This document shows positions 7,015 through 16,482 of a stretch of 64,000 nucleotides of DNA, in pieces (the stretch's first letter is position 1; the number at the start of each line of letters is the position of its first letter). Source of the stretch: an uncultured Bacteroidota bacterium (GTDB taxonomy: Bacteria; Bacteroidota; Bacteroidia; Flavobacteriales; Flavobacteriaceae); assembly GCA_902512755.1 (NCBI GenBank), contig CABXKB010000002.1, positions 1 through 64,000 of the forward strand, written 5' to 3'. Below the pieces are notes generated by a model. It saw only the letters and a program-made list of their open reading frames with translations, searched no databases and was not told where the DNA came from. The translations under genes were made by a program, and so were the position numbers.

Positions 7015-10005
7015 ATGAAAATCAAGCCAAAGAGTATAGTTCTTTTAGTTGTTCTTTTTGTTTCATCTATAAATATTCTAAAAGGACAAGATAAACTTAA
7101 GATTGAGTTTGAAGACATAAAATATAGGAATGTAGGTCCTACAAGAGGCGGTAGGTCAACTACTGTTTGTGGAGTTGTAAATGAGCAATTTACTTTTTAT
7201 ATGGGAACTACAGGTGGAGGAGTATGGAAAACATTAGATGGGGGATTGAACTGGAAAAATATTAGTGATAATTACTTTAAAACTCCATCAATAGGTTCAA
7301 TTGAAGTATTCCAATCGGATCCTTCAATTATTTATGTTGGAACGGGTTCAGATGGAATTAGATCTAATGTAATTGTAGGAAAAGGAATTTATAAATCAAA
7401 TGATGCTGGTTCTACTTGGACACATCTAGGGCTTGAAGATAGCGGTCAGATAGGAGCGATTAAAGTTCATCCAAAAAATCCGAATATAGTTTATGCAGCT
7501 GCTATTGGACAACCATTTAAAACAAACAATGAAAGAGGGTTATTTAAGTCTTTGGATGGTGGAAAGTCTTGGAGTAAAATTTTATTTATATCTAATGAAA
7601 TTGGTGTTGTTGATGTTGAATTTTCCCCAGAAAATCCTAATATAATATATGCTGCATCGTGGAGAGTTGAACGAAAGCCCTGGACAATTATAAGTGGATC
7701 TGAAAAAGGGGGAATATATAAATCTGTTGATGCAGGAAAAAGTTGGATTAGTTTATCAAATGGTCTTCCTGAAGGAATCTTAGGTAAGATTGATTTAGCT
7801 GTTTCCCCAGCTGACCCTAATAGGCTATATGCAGTTATTGAAGCTGATAAGGATCAAGGAGGTGTTTATGTTTCTTATGATAAAGGAGAGAGTTTTAAAG
7901 CAATGAATCATAGGGAAGAATTGGTGAATAGACCATTTTACTATTGTAATATTTATGCAAACCCTAATAATGCAGATATAATATATTCAAATGCTAATAA
8001 ATTCATGGTATCAAAAGATGCAGGAAAGAAATGGGAAATTAAGAGTACACCTCATGTTGACAACCATGATATTTGGATAAATCCAAATCATGAAAACACT
8101 TGGATACAATCTAATGATGGAGGAGCAAACATTACATTTAATTCAGGAGAAACATGGACTTCTCAATTTAATCAACCTACTGCTGAAATTTATCAAGTCG
8201 AGGTAGATAATCAATATCCTTATTGGCTTTATGGTGGACAACAGGATAATTATAGCACCGTTTCTGTTCCAAGCCAGCCTCCATATCCAATCCAAGCTGG
8301 GCCAAATGCGTGGATCCTTTCAACGGGCGGTTGTGAGACTGGACCTGCAGTCCCAAAACCAGGGAATCCTGATATTGTTTATTCAAATTGTAAGGGAAGG
8401 TTTAGTGTTTTTAATAAAAAAACAGGTCAAGAAAAGCGATACTATGTTGGAGCACAAAATATGTACGGTCATAACCCTAAAGACTTGAAATATAGATTTC
8501 AAAGGGTTTCACCAATTCATATCTCTCCTCACGATGAAAAAGTAATATATCATGGGTCACAATTTTTACATAAAACAACAAATGAAGGTTTAGATTGGGA
8601 TATAATTTCACCAGACTTAACAGAATTTGATCAATCAAAGCAAGTAATTTCAGGTTCACCAATAACAAGAGATATTACTGGTGAAGAGTTTTATAGCACA
8701 ATTTATTCAATCAGAGAATCTATTATTGAAAAAGATCAAATTTGGGTTGGTTCAAATGATGGACTTATTCATTTAACCAGGGATGGAGGGAAGAATTGGT
8801 TAAATGTAACTCCTAAAAATCTATTGAAAGGAGGTAGAGTTGATTCTGTTGAACCATCTAAACATGATTCGTCTACTTCATATATATCAATTCTAAGATA
8901 TCAATTAGGGGACTGGTCACCATATATATATCGGACTAAAAATTATGGGAAAACCTGGGAATTAATAGTAAAAGGTATTCCTGAAGATTTTCCTGTTAGA
9001 GTAGTTAGAGAAGATCCTATAAGGGAAGGATTGCTATATGCCGGGACAGAATTTGGAATGTATATTTCTAAAGATGCAGGAAACACCTGGTTTGAATTTC
9101 AAAAAAATTTACCTGTAACACCTATAACTGATATAAAAATTCATAGAGATGATATTGTGTTGTCTACAATGGGGAGATCTTTTTGGATTATGGATGATAT
9201 AAATTTTCTAAGAGTAGATGTTGATTCATATAAGCCTGAAATTATAAAACCCTCAGAAACGGTTCGTTATAGGTATAGCATTCCAAATGTCAAAATCAAT
9301 GACTATTTAAAACCAGGTGTTTTTATAGATTATTACCTTGACAATTATAGTTATAATAATATTTTAATTTCATTTTTTGATCAAAATGGAATGGTCATAA
9401 ATACTTTTTCTAATAAAAGTGACGATTCCAAGCAAAACAAAGACTATAACATGGAATTAAGTGAGTTTACTCAAAATAATACAGCTAAAGTGACTAATAA
9501 TAAAGGATATAATCGCTTTAGATGGGACTTAAGACATAAGGGGATTATAGAAGAAAATAAAGATAAAAACATTCTTGGACCACTTGTAAAGCCTGGAAAA
9601 TATAAAGTTCAAATTTTGGTTGACGACAAATATAAATTGGAAAATGAGATAACAATATTAAAAGATCCCAATATAGAAATTACTGAAAGTAATTTTGAAA
9701 AAACCGAAGAATTGCAATTAAAGGTAATTCATAAAATTCTTGAGGCAAAAACTATTGTAAAAGAAATTCAAGCTTTAATTTCAATTAAGAAATTGAAAAA
9801 AAATAAATCTGCTATTCTAAAAGAAAAATTAGATATGTTAATTACAAAAGAAGGGGCATATATGCAACCAATGTTAATAGATCAATTTAAATATCTTTAT
9901 AATATGATTACAAAGGCAGATCAGATCTTGGGGAATGATGCATTTGATAGATTTGATAGTTTAAGTTTTGAACTTGAAAAAATTAAAAAAAACATAAAGC
10001 TCTAA
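7015..10005 (+). CDS. secreted VPS10/sortilin-like BNR beta-propeller protein
   Basis: A 996-aa exported protein (signal MKIKPKSIVLLVVLFVSSINILKG). The mature protein starts with RNVGPTRGGRSTTVCGV and carries many Asp-box/BNR repeats of the form SxDxGxTW: KTLDGGLNWKN, KSNDAGSTWTH, KSLDGGKSWSK, KSVDAGKSWIS, ISKDAGNTWFE. These build a ten-bladed-type propeller usually annotated as VPS10 or glycosyl hydrolase. The C-terminal 250 residues form a beta-rich region (GYNRFRWDLRH, LVKPGKYKVQILVDD) and then a helical tail. A close paralogue lies at 19957-23088. No sialidase catalytic residues are recognisable, so binding or scaffolding is as likely as hydrolysis. It is periplasmic or surface-located. 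Confidence 0.8.
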   Translation: MKIKPKSIVLLVVLFVSSINILKGQDKLKIEFEDIKYRNVGPTRGGRSTTVCGVVNEQFTFYMGTTGGGVWKTLDGGLNWKNISDNYFKTPSIGSIEVFQSDPSIIYVGTGSDGIRSNVIVGKGIYKSNDAGSTWTHLGLEDSGQIGAIKVHPKNPNIVYAAAIGQPFKTNNERGLFKSLDGGKSWSKILFISNEIGVVDVEFSPENPNIIYAASWRVERKPWTIISGSEKGGIYKSVDAGKSWISLSNGLPEGILGKIDLAVSPADPNRLYAVIEADKDQGGVYVSYDKGESFKAMNHREELVNRPFYYCNIYANPNNADIIYSNANKFMVSKDAGKKWEIKSTPHVDNHDIWINPNHENTWIQSNDGGANITFNSGETWTSQFNQPTAEIYQVEVDNQYPYWLYGGQQDNYSTVSVPSQPPYPIQAGPNAWILSTGGCETGPAVPKPGNPDIVYSNCKGRFSVFNKKTGQEKRYYVGAQNMYGHNPKDLKYRFQRVSPIHISPHDEKVIYHGSQFLHKTTNEGLDWDIISPDLTEFDQSKQVISGSPITRDITGEEFYSTIYSIRESIIEKDQIWVGSNDGLIHLTRDGGKNWLNVTPKNLLKGGRVDSVEPSKHDSSTSYISILRYQLGDWSPYIYRTKNYGKTWELIVKGIPEDFPVRVVREDPIREGLLYAGTEFGMYISKDAGNTWFEFQKNLPVTPITDIKIHRDDIVLSTMGRSFWIMDDINFLRVDVDSYKPEIIKPSETVRYRYSIPNVKINDYLKPGVFIDYYLDNYSYNNILISFFDQNGMVINTFSNKSDDSKQNKDYNMELSEFTQNNTAKVTNNKGYNRFRWDLRHKGIIEENKDKNILGPLVKPGKYKVQILVDDKYKLENEITILKDPNIEITESNFEKTEELQLKVIHKILEAKTIVKEIQALISIKKLKKNKSAILKEKLDMLITKEGAYMQPMLIDQFKYLYNMITKADQILGNDAFDRFDSLSFELEKIKKNIKL

Positions 10006-10019
10006 CTTTATAATAAAGC

Positions 10020-10049
10020 CCTAAAAACAAGTTGCTTTTAGGACTTTTA
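10020..10049. terminator. putative intrinsic terminator between convergent genes
   Basis: CCTAAAA at 10020-10026 pairs with TTTTAGG at 10036-10042, followed by ACTTTTAA. It lies just after the VPS10-like gene and before the end of the minus-strand NTF2-like gene. The stem is AT-rich, so activity is uncertain. Confidence 0.4.
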
Positions 10050-10097
10050 ATTTGATATAGCCAGATTAAATAGCTGTTCTGTATTTTTCTTTCTTAG

Positions 10098-10652
10098 TTA
10101 ATAGGAAAATTCTGCTGCTTCTTGAGCTTTTGCTCTTTTGTAAACATTTATTTTTTTTATTTTACCATTAACAAACAAGATGTCGTGGACATTGTGTTCA
10201 AAAATTTCATTCCCATCAGCATCAACGTCAGTATAATCATTACCAGTAGTTAGCCATTGTTCAAGTGCTCCATCTTTATTTTTTGCAGCATTTGCGATCA
10301 TCCATTTTACCTCCCATTTTGGATTTGCTGATTTAAACCAATTATCTAGCACTTCAATATGGGCTTTACTTCCCTTAACTACACTTCCATCTGCAGTATA
10401 TCCTTCCCAGTCTTCTGCATTTATTTCTTCAATTTTAGCCAAGTTTTTCTCGTTATGAGCATTTATATAATCAAGCCATACAGCTTGATTTGAAACCTCA
10501 CCAGCAATGATTGGAGTCATAGTATTGGTTCCTTCCATTAAAGCAGAGCCAATTTCAACTAATGAATCTCTTTCTGAAGAATTATTTTCTTGGACAATCT
10601 GACAAGCAGTTGCCATAATTAAAACTAGCATTAAGGAATAAATTTTTTTCAT
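10098..10652 (-). CDS. NTF2/SnoaL-like lipoprotein
   Basis: A 184-aa protein with lipoprotein signal MKKIYSLMLVLIMATAC (ATAC lipobox, Cys17). After about 40 polar residues comes an NTF2/SnoaL-like cone-fold domain: WLDYINAHNEKNLAKIEEI, then GSKAHIEVLDNWFKSANPKWEVKW and HNVHDILFVNGKIKKINVYKR. Such domains serve as small-ligand pockets or as stress-related binding modules; no catalytic residues identify a reaction. Its upstream region (promoter and 28-base leader) is strikingly like that of the unrelated secreted protein at 37467-38258, which suggests co-regulation. Monocistronic. Confidence 0.75.
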   Translation of the reverse strand: MKKIYSLMLVLIMATACQIVQENNSSERDSLVEIGSALMEGTNTMTPIIAGEVSNQAVWLDYINAHNEKNLAKIEEINAEDWEGYTADGSVVKGSKAHIEVLDNWFKSANPKWEVKWMIANAAKNKDGALEQWLTTGNDYTDVDADGNEIFEHNVHDILFVNGKIKKINVYKRAKAQEAAEFSY

Positions 10653-10680
10653 TATGACTGAATTATGATTTATAATTCTT

Positions 10681-10712
10681 TTAAGATATATAGAATAGAA
10701 TTTAAAAGCAAA
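10681..10712 (-). promoter_or_regulatory. predicted promoter of the NTF2-like lipoprotein gene
   Basis: Read on the minus strand there is TTTG (10709-10712), a 20-base spacer and TATCTTAA (10681-10688). This is close to the Bacteroidota consensus TTTG-N19/20-TAnnTTTG and lies 28 bases upstream of the ATG. The same arrangement (TTTT-N19-TATCTTAG, 28-base leader) precedes the gene at 37467-38258. Confidence 0.5.
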
Positions 10713-10834
10713 GTATATCCCTTTATTTTTCTATCATCCCCAAATAACAAATCTATATATGATTAGTATTAGTTTATTTTTGACCTCAGTAAATAATTTA
10801 ATTTTTACCTTTAAAAGATACTTAACTAAACACT

Positions 10835-12868
10835 ATGCTTGATTATTTTAAACTTAGACCTTTTCTTGTTTTTTTAATTATACTATCATCAAATTTAATT
10901 TACTCTCAATCAAATAATAAGTTAAATCCAATTGATGTTTTTAGTCTAGAATATGTTTCTAGTCCTAAAATTTCTCCAGACGGCAAAAAAATTCTTTATG
11001 TGAGGAACTTTAAGGATATAATGACAGATAAAAATTATTCAAATATTTGGATAATTGATTATGATGGAACAAATAATTCACCTCTTACAACAGGAAATCA
11101 AAATGATTTTGATCCAACGTGGTCTAATTCCGGGGATAAATTTACTTACAAATCAAATTCCGACGAAACTGTTCAGCTATACTTATATATACTCAAGCAT
11201 AGATCAAATCAAAAACTCACTAATCTTCAAAAGTCAATTTCTTCTGTGAATTGGTCTGAAGACGACAAATACCTAGTTTTTACTTCTTTCGTTGAGAAAC
11301 CACCTATTAGTTTAATCAAAATGCCAGTAATGCCTAAAGGGGCAAAATGGAATGAGCCTGCTGTAGAGATTGATAATATAAAATATCGGAGTGATGGAAG
11401 GGGGTATTTAAGTCAGGGCTTTTCACAAATTTTCATTCTACCCATTGAAGGAGGTACACCAAGACAAATTACATTCCTTAAAAATAATGCATCATCTCCA
11501 AAATGGTTAGAGAAAAATAAAATTATATTTTCAGCCAACTTACATGATGATTCTGATTTAGAACCTAGAAACTCTGAAATATATTCCATAGATGTGATTT
11601 TAGAAGAAATCAAGCCGCTAACTTTTCGTTTAGGGCCTGATTACAATCCAGTAGTTTCTCCCGACAAGAAAGAAATAGCCTATCTAGGTTTTGATGAAAG
11701 ATATCTAGGATATCAACAAAACAATCTTTACATAATGTCCAATGACGGAAAAAACATTAGAAATATCTCAGAAAATTTTAATAGAAATATTAGTAATATA
11801 AACTGGTCTGAAGATGGAAAAGGTCTTTATTTTCAATATGATGATAAAGGGATGACTAAACTTGCTTATATGTCTAGTTCTGGTAAAGTAAAGAATATAG
11901 TAAGTCAGTTAGGAGGAATGTCATTAGGACGGCCATACAGCGGGGGCACCTACAGTATTTCTAGAAACAACAGATATGCATATACTTTTGGGAATGTATA
12001 TAATCCTTCAGATTTAGCAGTAGGATATAATCAAACTTTTAAAAGGCTGACATCGTTAAATAAAGATTTATTTGATCATAAAGACCTTGGTGATGTTGAA
12101 GAGGTTTGGTTTAAATCTTCTTTTGATGAAAGGCTAATTCAAGGCTGGCTTGTTAAGCCGCCAAATTTTGATCCTTCTAAAAAACACCCTTTAATATTAG
12201 AAATTCACGGGGGACCTTTCTCAAATTATGGATTTAGGTTTTCAGCAGAAGTTCAATTGTTTGCAAGTAAAGGCTATATGGTTCTTTATACAAATCCTAG
12301 GGGAAGCACTAGCTATGGAAAAGAATTTGCAAATTTAATTCATCATAATTATCCAAATCAAGATTATGATGATTTAATGTCGGGAGTAGATCATATTTTG
12401 AAAAGACCGTATATAGATGAAGAAAATCTATATGTTACTGGCGGAAGTGGAGGAGGAGTTTTAACGGCATGGATTATTGGAAAAACAGATAGATTTAAGG
12501 CAGCTGTAGTTGCAAAACCAGTTATAAACTGGTATAGTTTTGTTTTGTATGCTGATAATATAAACATCTATTACAAGTATTGGTTTCCAGGTTTACCGTG
12601 GGATAACTTGGAGCATTATATGAAAAGATCTCCTATCTCGTATGTTGGAAATGTCAAAACACCCACAATGATTTTAACTGGGGAGCAAGATTTTAGAACA
12701 CCAATTGCTGAAAGCGAGCAATTTTATGCTGGATTAAAGCTAAACAAGGTAGAGTCAATTTTGGTGCGTATTCCAGGAGCTAGTCATGGAATTGCAGCTA
12801 GACCAAGTAATTTAATAACTAAAGTTAATGCAATAGTCGCTTGGTTCGATAAATATAGGAATAAGTAA
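10835..12868 (+). CDS. S9 family peptidase (prolyl oligopeptidase / acylaminoacyl-peptidase type), secreted
   Basis: A 677-aa protein. The signal peptide ends near NLIYSQ (about residue 25). Residues 30-400 form a WD40/TolB-like propeller (VSSPKISPDGKKILYVRN, WSEDDKYLVFTSF, NYNPVVSPDKKEIAYLGF). The C-terminal alpha/beta-hydrolase domain shows the family block HPLILEIHGGPFSNYG, the nucleophile elbow TGGSGGG with Ser538, Asp619 in TGEQDFRTP and His651 in GASHGIAARP, a complete catalytic triad. It should cleave short peptides in the periplasm or outside the cell. Monocistronic; no typical neighbour clarifies the substrate. Confidence 0.9.
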   Translation: MLDYFKLRPFLVFLIILSSNLIYSQSNNKLNPIDVFSLEYVSSPKISPDGKKILYVRNFKDIMTDKNYSNIWIIDYDGTNNSPLTTGNQNDFDPTWSNSGDKFTYKSNSDETVQLYLYILKHRSNQKLTNLQKSISSVNWSEDDKYLVFTSFVEKPPISLIKMPVMPKGAKWNEPAVEIDNIKYRSDGRGYLSQGFSQIFILPIEGGTPRQITFLKNNASSPKWLEKNKIIFSANLHDDSDLEPRNSEIYSIDVILEEIKPLTFRLGPDYNPVVSPDKKEIAYLGFDERYLGYQQNNLYIMSNDGKNIRNISENFNRNISNINWSEDGKGLYFQYDDKGMTKLAYMSSSGKVKNIVSQLGGMSLGRPYSGGTYSISRNNRYAYTFGNVYNPSDLAVGYNQTFKRLTSLNKDLFDHKDLGDVEEVWFKSSFDERLIQGWLVKPPNFDPSKKHPLILEIHGGPFSNYGFRFSAEVQLFASKGYMVLYTNPRGSTSYGKEFANLIHHNYPNQDYDDLMSGVDHILKRPYIDEENLYVTGGSGGGVLTAWIIGKTDRFKAAVVAKPVINWYSFVLYADNINIYYKYWFPGLPWDNLEHYMKRSPISYVGNVKTPTMILTGEQDFRTPIAESEQFYAGLKLNKVESILVRIPGASHGIAARPSNLITKVNAIVAWFDKYRNK

Positions 12869-13082
12869 AAAACAAAATAATTCATTTTTGGTCATTTTTG
12901 ATAAAAACTAATTCCCCTTATGTATCCATACTTTCCCCAAACAACATCCCCCTAAAACGGCATCAAGAAATCTTTAATAAGGAATTGATTTACAGACAAT
13001 AAATTATAGTTTGGATTGTGTCAATTGGTGTAAAAGAAATTCTTATTCATTTCACCTACGATTTTACTCAATGCTATAAGAA
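12869..13082. other. intergenic region holding degenerate dispersed repeats
   Basis: This stretch between convergent genes carries a segment (12949-12975, core CCCCTAAAACGG then TCAAG) resembling 28856-28887. It also carries TTTGGATTGTGTCAATTGG at 13010-13028, followed by TGTAAAA, a 2-mismatch copy of the repeat found at 19835 and 37391. No clear hairpin terminator or coding sequence is visible. Confidence 0.5.
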
Positions 13083-13604
13083 TCAACTATCAAAATCAAC
13101 AGTCAAAATATCTTGATTTAGTAGTGCGGTATATTGTTTTAGATTTCCAGATGTGCTGTTAGAACTACAATTTGCTTCAAAACCCGTACCTGTTCCATAA
13201 CTGTTCCCATGGGTGGCACATCTAAAGCTTCCTTTTGAGTATGACCAACTGTTTGAAGTGCCTAAATGAGGACAACAATTGCTTAATGCTAAAACGGTAT
13301 CGTCTGTCTTTCGAAGGAGTAAAACATAGTGATCTGTGTCGTTGATAAACTCACCCGTATTTTGAAGCTTGGAGTACAGGTCGTTTGTTATATCTATATA
13401 AAGTAGTTTACCGTCTAGAAAAAATCCATTTTCACTTGTCTTTTCTTTTAAATCTAGATAGGCTTTTTCTTCCTCAGTAAGTTCTTTTTCTAAATTCAGT
13501 ACATCCTCATTCTCTTCCGTTTCACAGGAGGATATAAGTAGTGTTGAAGAAGATGTAATTCCTAAAAATACAAGAACTTTTCTAATAAACAGAGCTCTTT
13601 TCAC
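13083..13604 (-). CDS. Rieske [2Fe-2S] domain lipoprotein
   Basis: A 173-aa exported protein starting at GTG (no ATG is available nearby). The N-terminus MKRALFIRKVLVFLGITSSSTLLISSC ends in a lipobox-like SSC with Cys27. The Rieske ligands are Cys111-x-His113 (CCPHLGT) and Cys129-x2-His132 (FRCATHGNSY), the canonical CxH...CxxH pairs for a [2Fe-2S] cluster. It is probably an electron-carrying or redox-sensing subunit outside the cytoplasmic membrane. It is the last gene of the DUF1800-DUF1501-FnIII-Rieske operon, 30 bases after the FnIII gene. A Rieske partner suggests the surface system includes a redox step, but this is inference. Confidence 0.85.
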   Translation of the reverse strand: MKRALFIRKVLVFLGITSSSTLLISSCETEENEDVLNLEKELTEEEKAYLDLKEKTSENGFFLDGKLLYIDITNDLYSKLQNTGEFINDTDHYVLLLRKTDDTVLALSNCCPHLGTSNSWSYSKGSFRCATHGNSYGTGTGFEANCSSNSTSGNLKQYTALLNQDILTVDFDS

Positions 13605-13634
13605 AGGCTATCTTTTATTTAAGATACTTAATAT

Positions 13635-14387
13635 TTAGTTAATGATAAAGCTATAGACTAGAGTGAACGAGCTACTTGTTCCATCTGATGTTTTCACTCT
13701 CCAGTAATAGCTAGTTCCACTTTCTACCTCAACCTCTAATGACGTTTCTGTGATATTTATATTTGCTGTCTGTGGGTCTTGTAGTCCATCTACATCATCA
13801 AAATAAACAGTATAACTTAGGACGTCCCCTTCATCTGGATCGTTACCTTCCCATGATAGCGTGACTTTACCATCTGTAGCATCTACTGCTGCTCCTGAGC
13901 TAGGGCTAACGATAGTAGCTGGAAAAGGAGCGTAGTTTTCCTGCCCATCACCTGCTAAATAAAACTGCCAAGTATCTGAGCTAGTCGTATCACTGGTATC
14001 ATTTGCCTTAGAGACTACTTTCCAGCTAAAGGAGCCATCTGTTTCTAGTGTTACCTCTTTAGAGGTAGAAGTAATCCCTGACTCTGTTTGTGTTTGATTT
14101 GATTCTTGATTGGTTATTTGAAGATCATAACTGTCCGTATCTGAGGAAGCATCCCATGAAAAGGTAACCTTACTATTTGAAGCATCAACAGCTTCTCCTT
14201 CGTAACACACTTCATTGTTTTCTGGAGCTGATAAACTGGACTTACCAGGTGTAGGGACTTGAGGCGCTGGTGTTGGTGGCTGCTGAGAGACTGGAGGTGG
14301 TGTTGAGCTTCCGCTATCATCCTCTGCACTACAACTAAACAAAAGTATACTTAACAATAGAACCCCTAAATAGCTTTGTATTTTCAT
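13635..14387 (-). CDS. lipoprotein with two fibronectin type III-like domains
   Basis: A 250-aa lipoprotein (MKIQSYLGVLLLSILLFSC, Cys19). A Ser/Pro/Gln-rich linker (about residues 25-50, PPPVSQQPPTPAPQVPTPG) precedes two FnIII-like repeats at about residues 53-145 and 155-250. Each has the pattern VTFSWDASSDTDSYDLQIT / VTLSWEGNDPDEGDVLSYTVYF and ends in FSWKV or YYWRV. Such repeats act as spacers or carbohydrate/protein binding modules on the surface. It overlaps the end of the DUF1501 gene by 4 bases, so it is translationally coupled to it. No enzymatic motif is present. Confidence 0.8.
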   Translation of the reverse strand: MKIQSYLGVLLLSILLFSCSAEDDSGSSTPPPVSQQPPTPAPQVPTPGKSSLSAPENNEVCYEGEAVDASNSKVTFSWDASSDTDSYDLQITNQESNQTQTESGITSTSKEVTLETDGSFSWKVVSKANDTSDTTSSDTWQFYLAGDGQENYAPFPATIVSPSSGAAVDATDGKVTLSWEGNDPDEGDVLSYTVYFDDVDGLQDPQTANINITETSLEVEVESGTSYYWRVKTSDGTSSSFTLVYSFIIN

Positions 14388-16480
14388 CGCTTGATCATTT
14401 TAAAGGTTTGTTCTACAGTTTGACCATTTACTTTAACCACATAGATATCTGTTCTAAAGCCTGTAGTATTGATCGTTACGATTCTTGAAAAAGGGATTTG
14501 TTCCTGATAGCGTTTGATCAAACTTCCTGATCGGTTATAAATCGAAACTGTTGTCTCTTTATCTTCTCCTGGGATCACAATATTTAGATCACTGCCTACA
14601 GGATTTGGATAGTGTTTGACTTGCTCAGAGATAAAGACCTGCTCTACATGTACACCCTGACAATCCTGTGGGGTAGATATCTTTATGGTATTCATCCCTG
14701 GTCTGAGTTGAAGCGTGAAGTTATCTAACTTGTAACTTCTTCGCTCACCATTAACTTCTGCATAATACAAATCAGAGCCTTTTACACTCATTTGTATGGT
14801 CTTACTCTTCTTATTGACATATGCTTTAGCTGATAATGCTGGAGGTTCTATAATACCTATCTCAAAAGTCTGTAGATAGCCCTCTTGTCCTTCTATTGTA
14901 AAGTTTAAGGTATAGGTGCCTATTTCTAACTCTTCAATGACGAGTTGGTGCTCGTTCTCTGCATTTAAAGTATAGGAACTTTCGCTCTCTGGTATAGATA
15001 AATTGTAAACATGCTCCGTATTTGAAACACTTATAGATATTACACCATTAGTCTTGCCTGAACAAGAAACACCGTTGGTTTGGATTGAGTAATTATCTGG
15101 AGGAAGAGAGAAAATCTCACAACCATCTGTATTGACCATAGCCCCTAGTGGTGTAGCATTACATAAATCTCTATCGTTACTTACTCCATCGCCATCTGTA
15201 TCGATATACTTGCCTTGGATAATCGGAAGCTGATCGAATTTCTTGAATAGAACGTCTTCTTCAGTTGTAGAATTTACAGTGAGCCACTGATTCATTATAG
15301 AAGAGTAAACCTGTCTAAAATCAAATTCTGTAGCAAGATTGTCCTGCCACTGAACATTACTAGGGATTACTGGATTGTTACCAAGAATCTCTGAATCTAC
15401 TTTGTTCCCAAAAACAAAAAGAGGGGCTGCTGTACCATGATCTGTGCCTAATGAACCATTAGAAGCTATCGTTCTTCCAAATTCTGAATAGGTCATCACA
15501 AGAAGATCATCACTTCTCCCTATATCATCCATGTTTTGCATAAATGTTAAAACTGCATCATTAAGTATTTTTAATAAACCTGAATGCGCTCCTTTCGTAT
15601 GATCAGACTGATCTACTTGGGTATCATGAGTATCAAAACCACCTAATTCAACCAAAAATATTCTTGTGTTTAGTCCACCACTAATAAGTTTAGTTACCTT
15701 CTCAAATTGGAAACCAAGATCGGAGGGGTTAAAATCAAAGTTACAAATACCCGATTCATAAGCCTCTTTAACCCTAGCTCCGTAGAGATTCGATTGTTTT
15801 CCAACAAGTTGTATATAGTCCAATTTAGTTCCTCTATTGCTAGAAGTGTCATAAACATTATCAAATTCTGTTATAATTTCTCTAAAATCTACAGGATTTC
15901 TAGCAATGAAACTAGTAAATGAATTTTTTCCTGTTAAAAGTAAGCTGGGGGACCCTAGTTCGACTGTCAGAGGATCAGGATATTGACTGTTGGGGTAACT
16001 TTGAGGATACTCAGTGTGTTGATTTTCTATAAATCTACCCATCCATCCTGAGGTAACAAACTTGTTGTAATCAGATGCTGATTCCCAAATATCCATTGAT
16101 CTAAAGTGAGAAAAATCTGGAGTTTCATAACCTACATTTTGAATGATTTTTAACCTTTTCTCATCAAAAAGAGATTTAAAACCAGTGAGTTCTGGATGTA
16201 AGCCTAAATCTTTTTCACCAAGATTTATAATTCCACTATCTGGTAATACCACATGAGGTCTGGCATTGTTGAGATTACTCATTTGATTGAGAGGAACAAC
16301 AGTGTTTATACCATCATTACCTCCATTTAATTTAACCAGTACTAGAACTTTTCCCGATGATAATGTATTGTTGAGATATGAATTTGAATTATAAAGACTT
16401 GAACCAAATGCTAAATCAGATGCAAATAATGAGGCTGCTCCAAGGTGACTTAAATCGTGTAAAAAATCTCTTCTTTTCAT
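14384..16480 (-). CDS. DUF1501 protein with Tat signal and T9SS C-terminal sorting domain
   Basis: A 698-aa protein. The N-terminus MKRRDFLHDLSHLGAASLFASDLAFG has a twin-arginine motif (RRDFL). Residues about 40-420 are DUF1501, an alkaline phosphatase-superfamily-like domain: LVKLNGGNDGINTVVPL, IFLVELGGFDTHDTQVDQ, VMTYSEFGRTIASNGSLGTDHG. After a calcium-binding thrombospondin-type-3-like linker (DTDGDGVSNDRDLC) and a beta-rich region, the last 75 residues (HYPNPVGSDLNIVIPG through FKMIKR) form a type A type IX secretion sorting domain, which predicts export to the cell surface. It is paired with DUF1800 two bases upstream, a pairing widespread in Bacteroidota and Planctomycetes but without an established function. 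Confidence 0.85.
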   Translation of the reverse strand: MKRRDFLHDLSHLGAASLFASDLAFGSSLYNSNSYLNNTLSSGKVLVLVKLNGGNDGINTVVPLNQMSNLNNARPHVVLPDSGIINLGEKDLGLHPELTGFKSLFDEKRLKIIQNVGYETPDFSHFRSMDIWESASDYNKFVTSGWMGRFIENQHTEYPQSYPNSQYPDPLTVELGSPSLLLTGKNSFTSFIARNPVDFREIITEFDNVYDTSSNRGTKLDYIQLVGKQSNLYGARVKEAYESGICNFDFNPSDLGFQFEKVTKLISGGLNTRIFLVELGGFDTHDTQVDQSDHTKGAHSGLLKILNDAVLTFMQNMDDIGRSDDLLVMTYSEFGRTIASNGSLGTDHGTAAPLFVFGNKVDSEILGNNPVIPSNVQWQDNLATEFDFRQVYSSIMNQWLTVNSTTEEDVLFKKFDQLPIIQGKYIDTDGDGVSNDRDLCNATPLGAMVNTDGCEIFSLPPDNYSIQTNGVSCSGKTNGVISISVSNTEHVYNLSIPESESSYTLNAENEHQLVIEELEIGTYTLNFTIEGQEGYLQTFEIGIIEPPALSAKAYVNKKSKTIQMSVKGSDLYYAEVNGERRSYKLDNFTLQLRPGMNTIKISTPQDCQGVHVEQVFISEQVKHYPNPVGSDLNIVIPGEDKETTVSIYNRSGSLIKRYQEQIPFSRIVTINTTGFRTDIYVVKVNGQTVEQTFKMIKR

Positions 16481-16482
16481 AT

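Noticed and set aside
8177..8668. Overlapping frames inside the first VPS10-like gene
   Set aside because: They are on alternative frames of a well-supported coding sequence and lack start signals or protein features.
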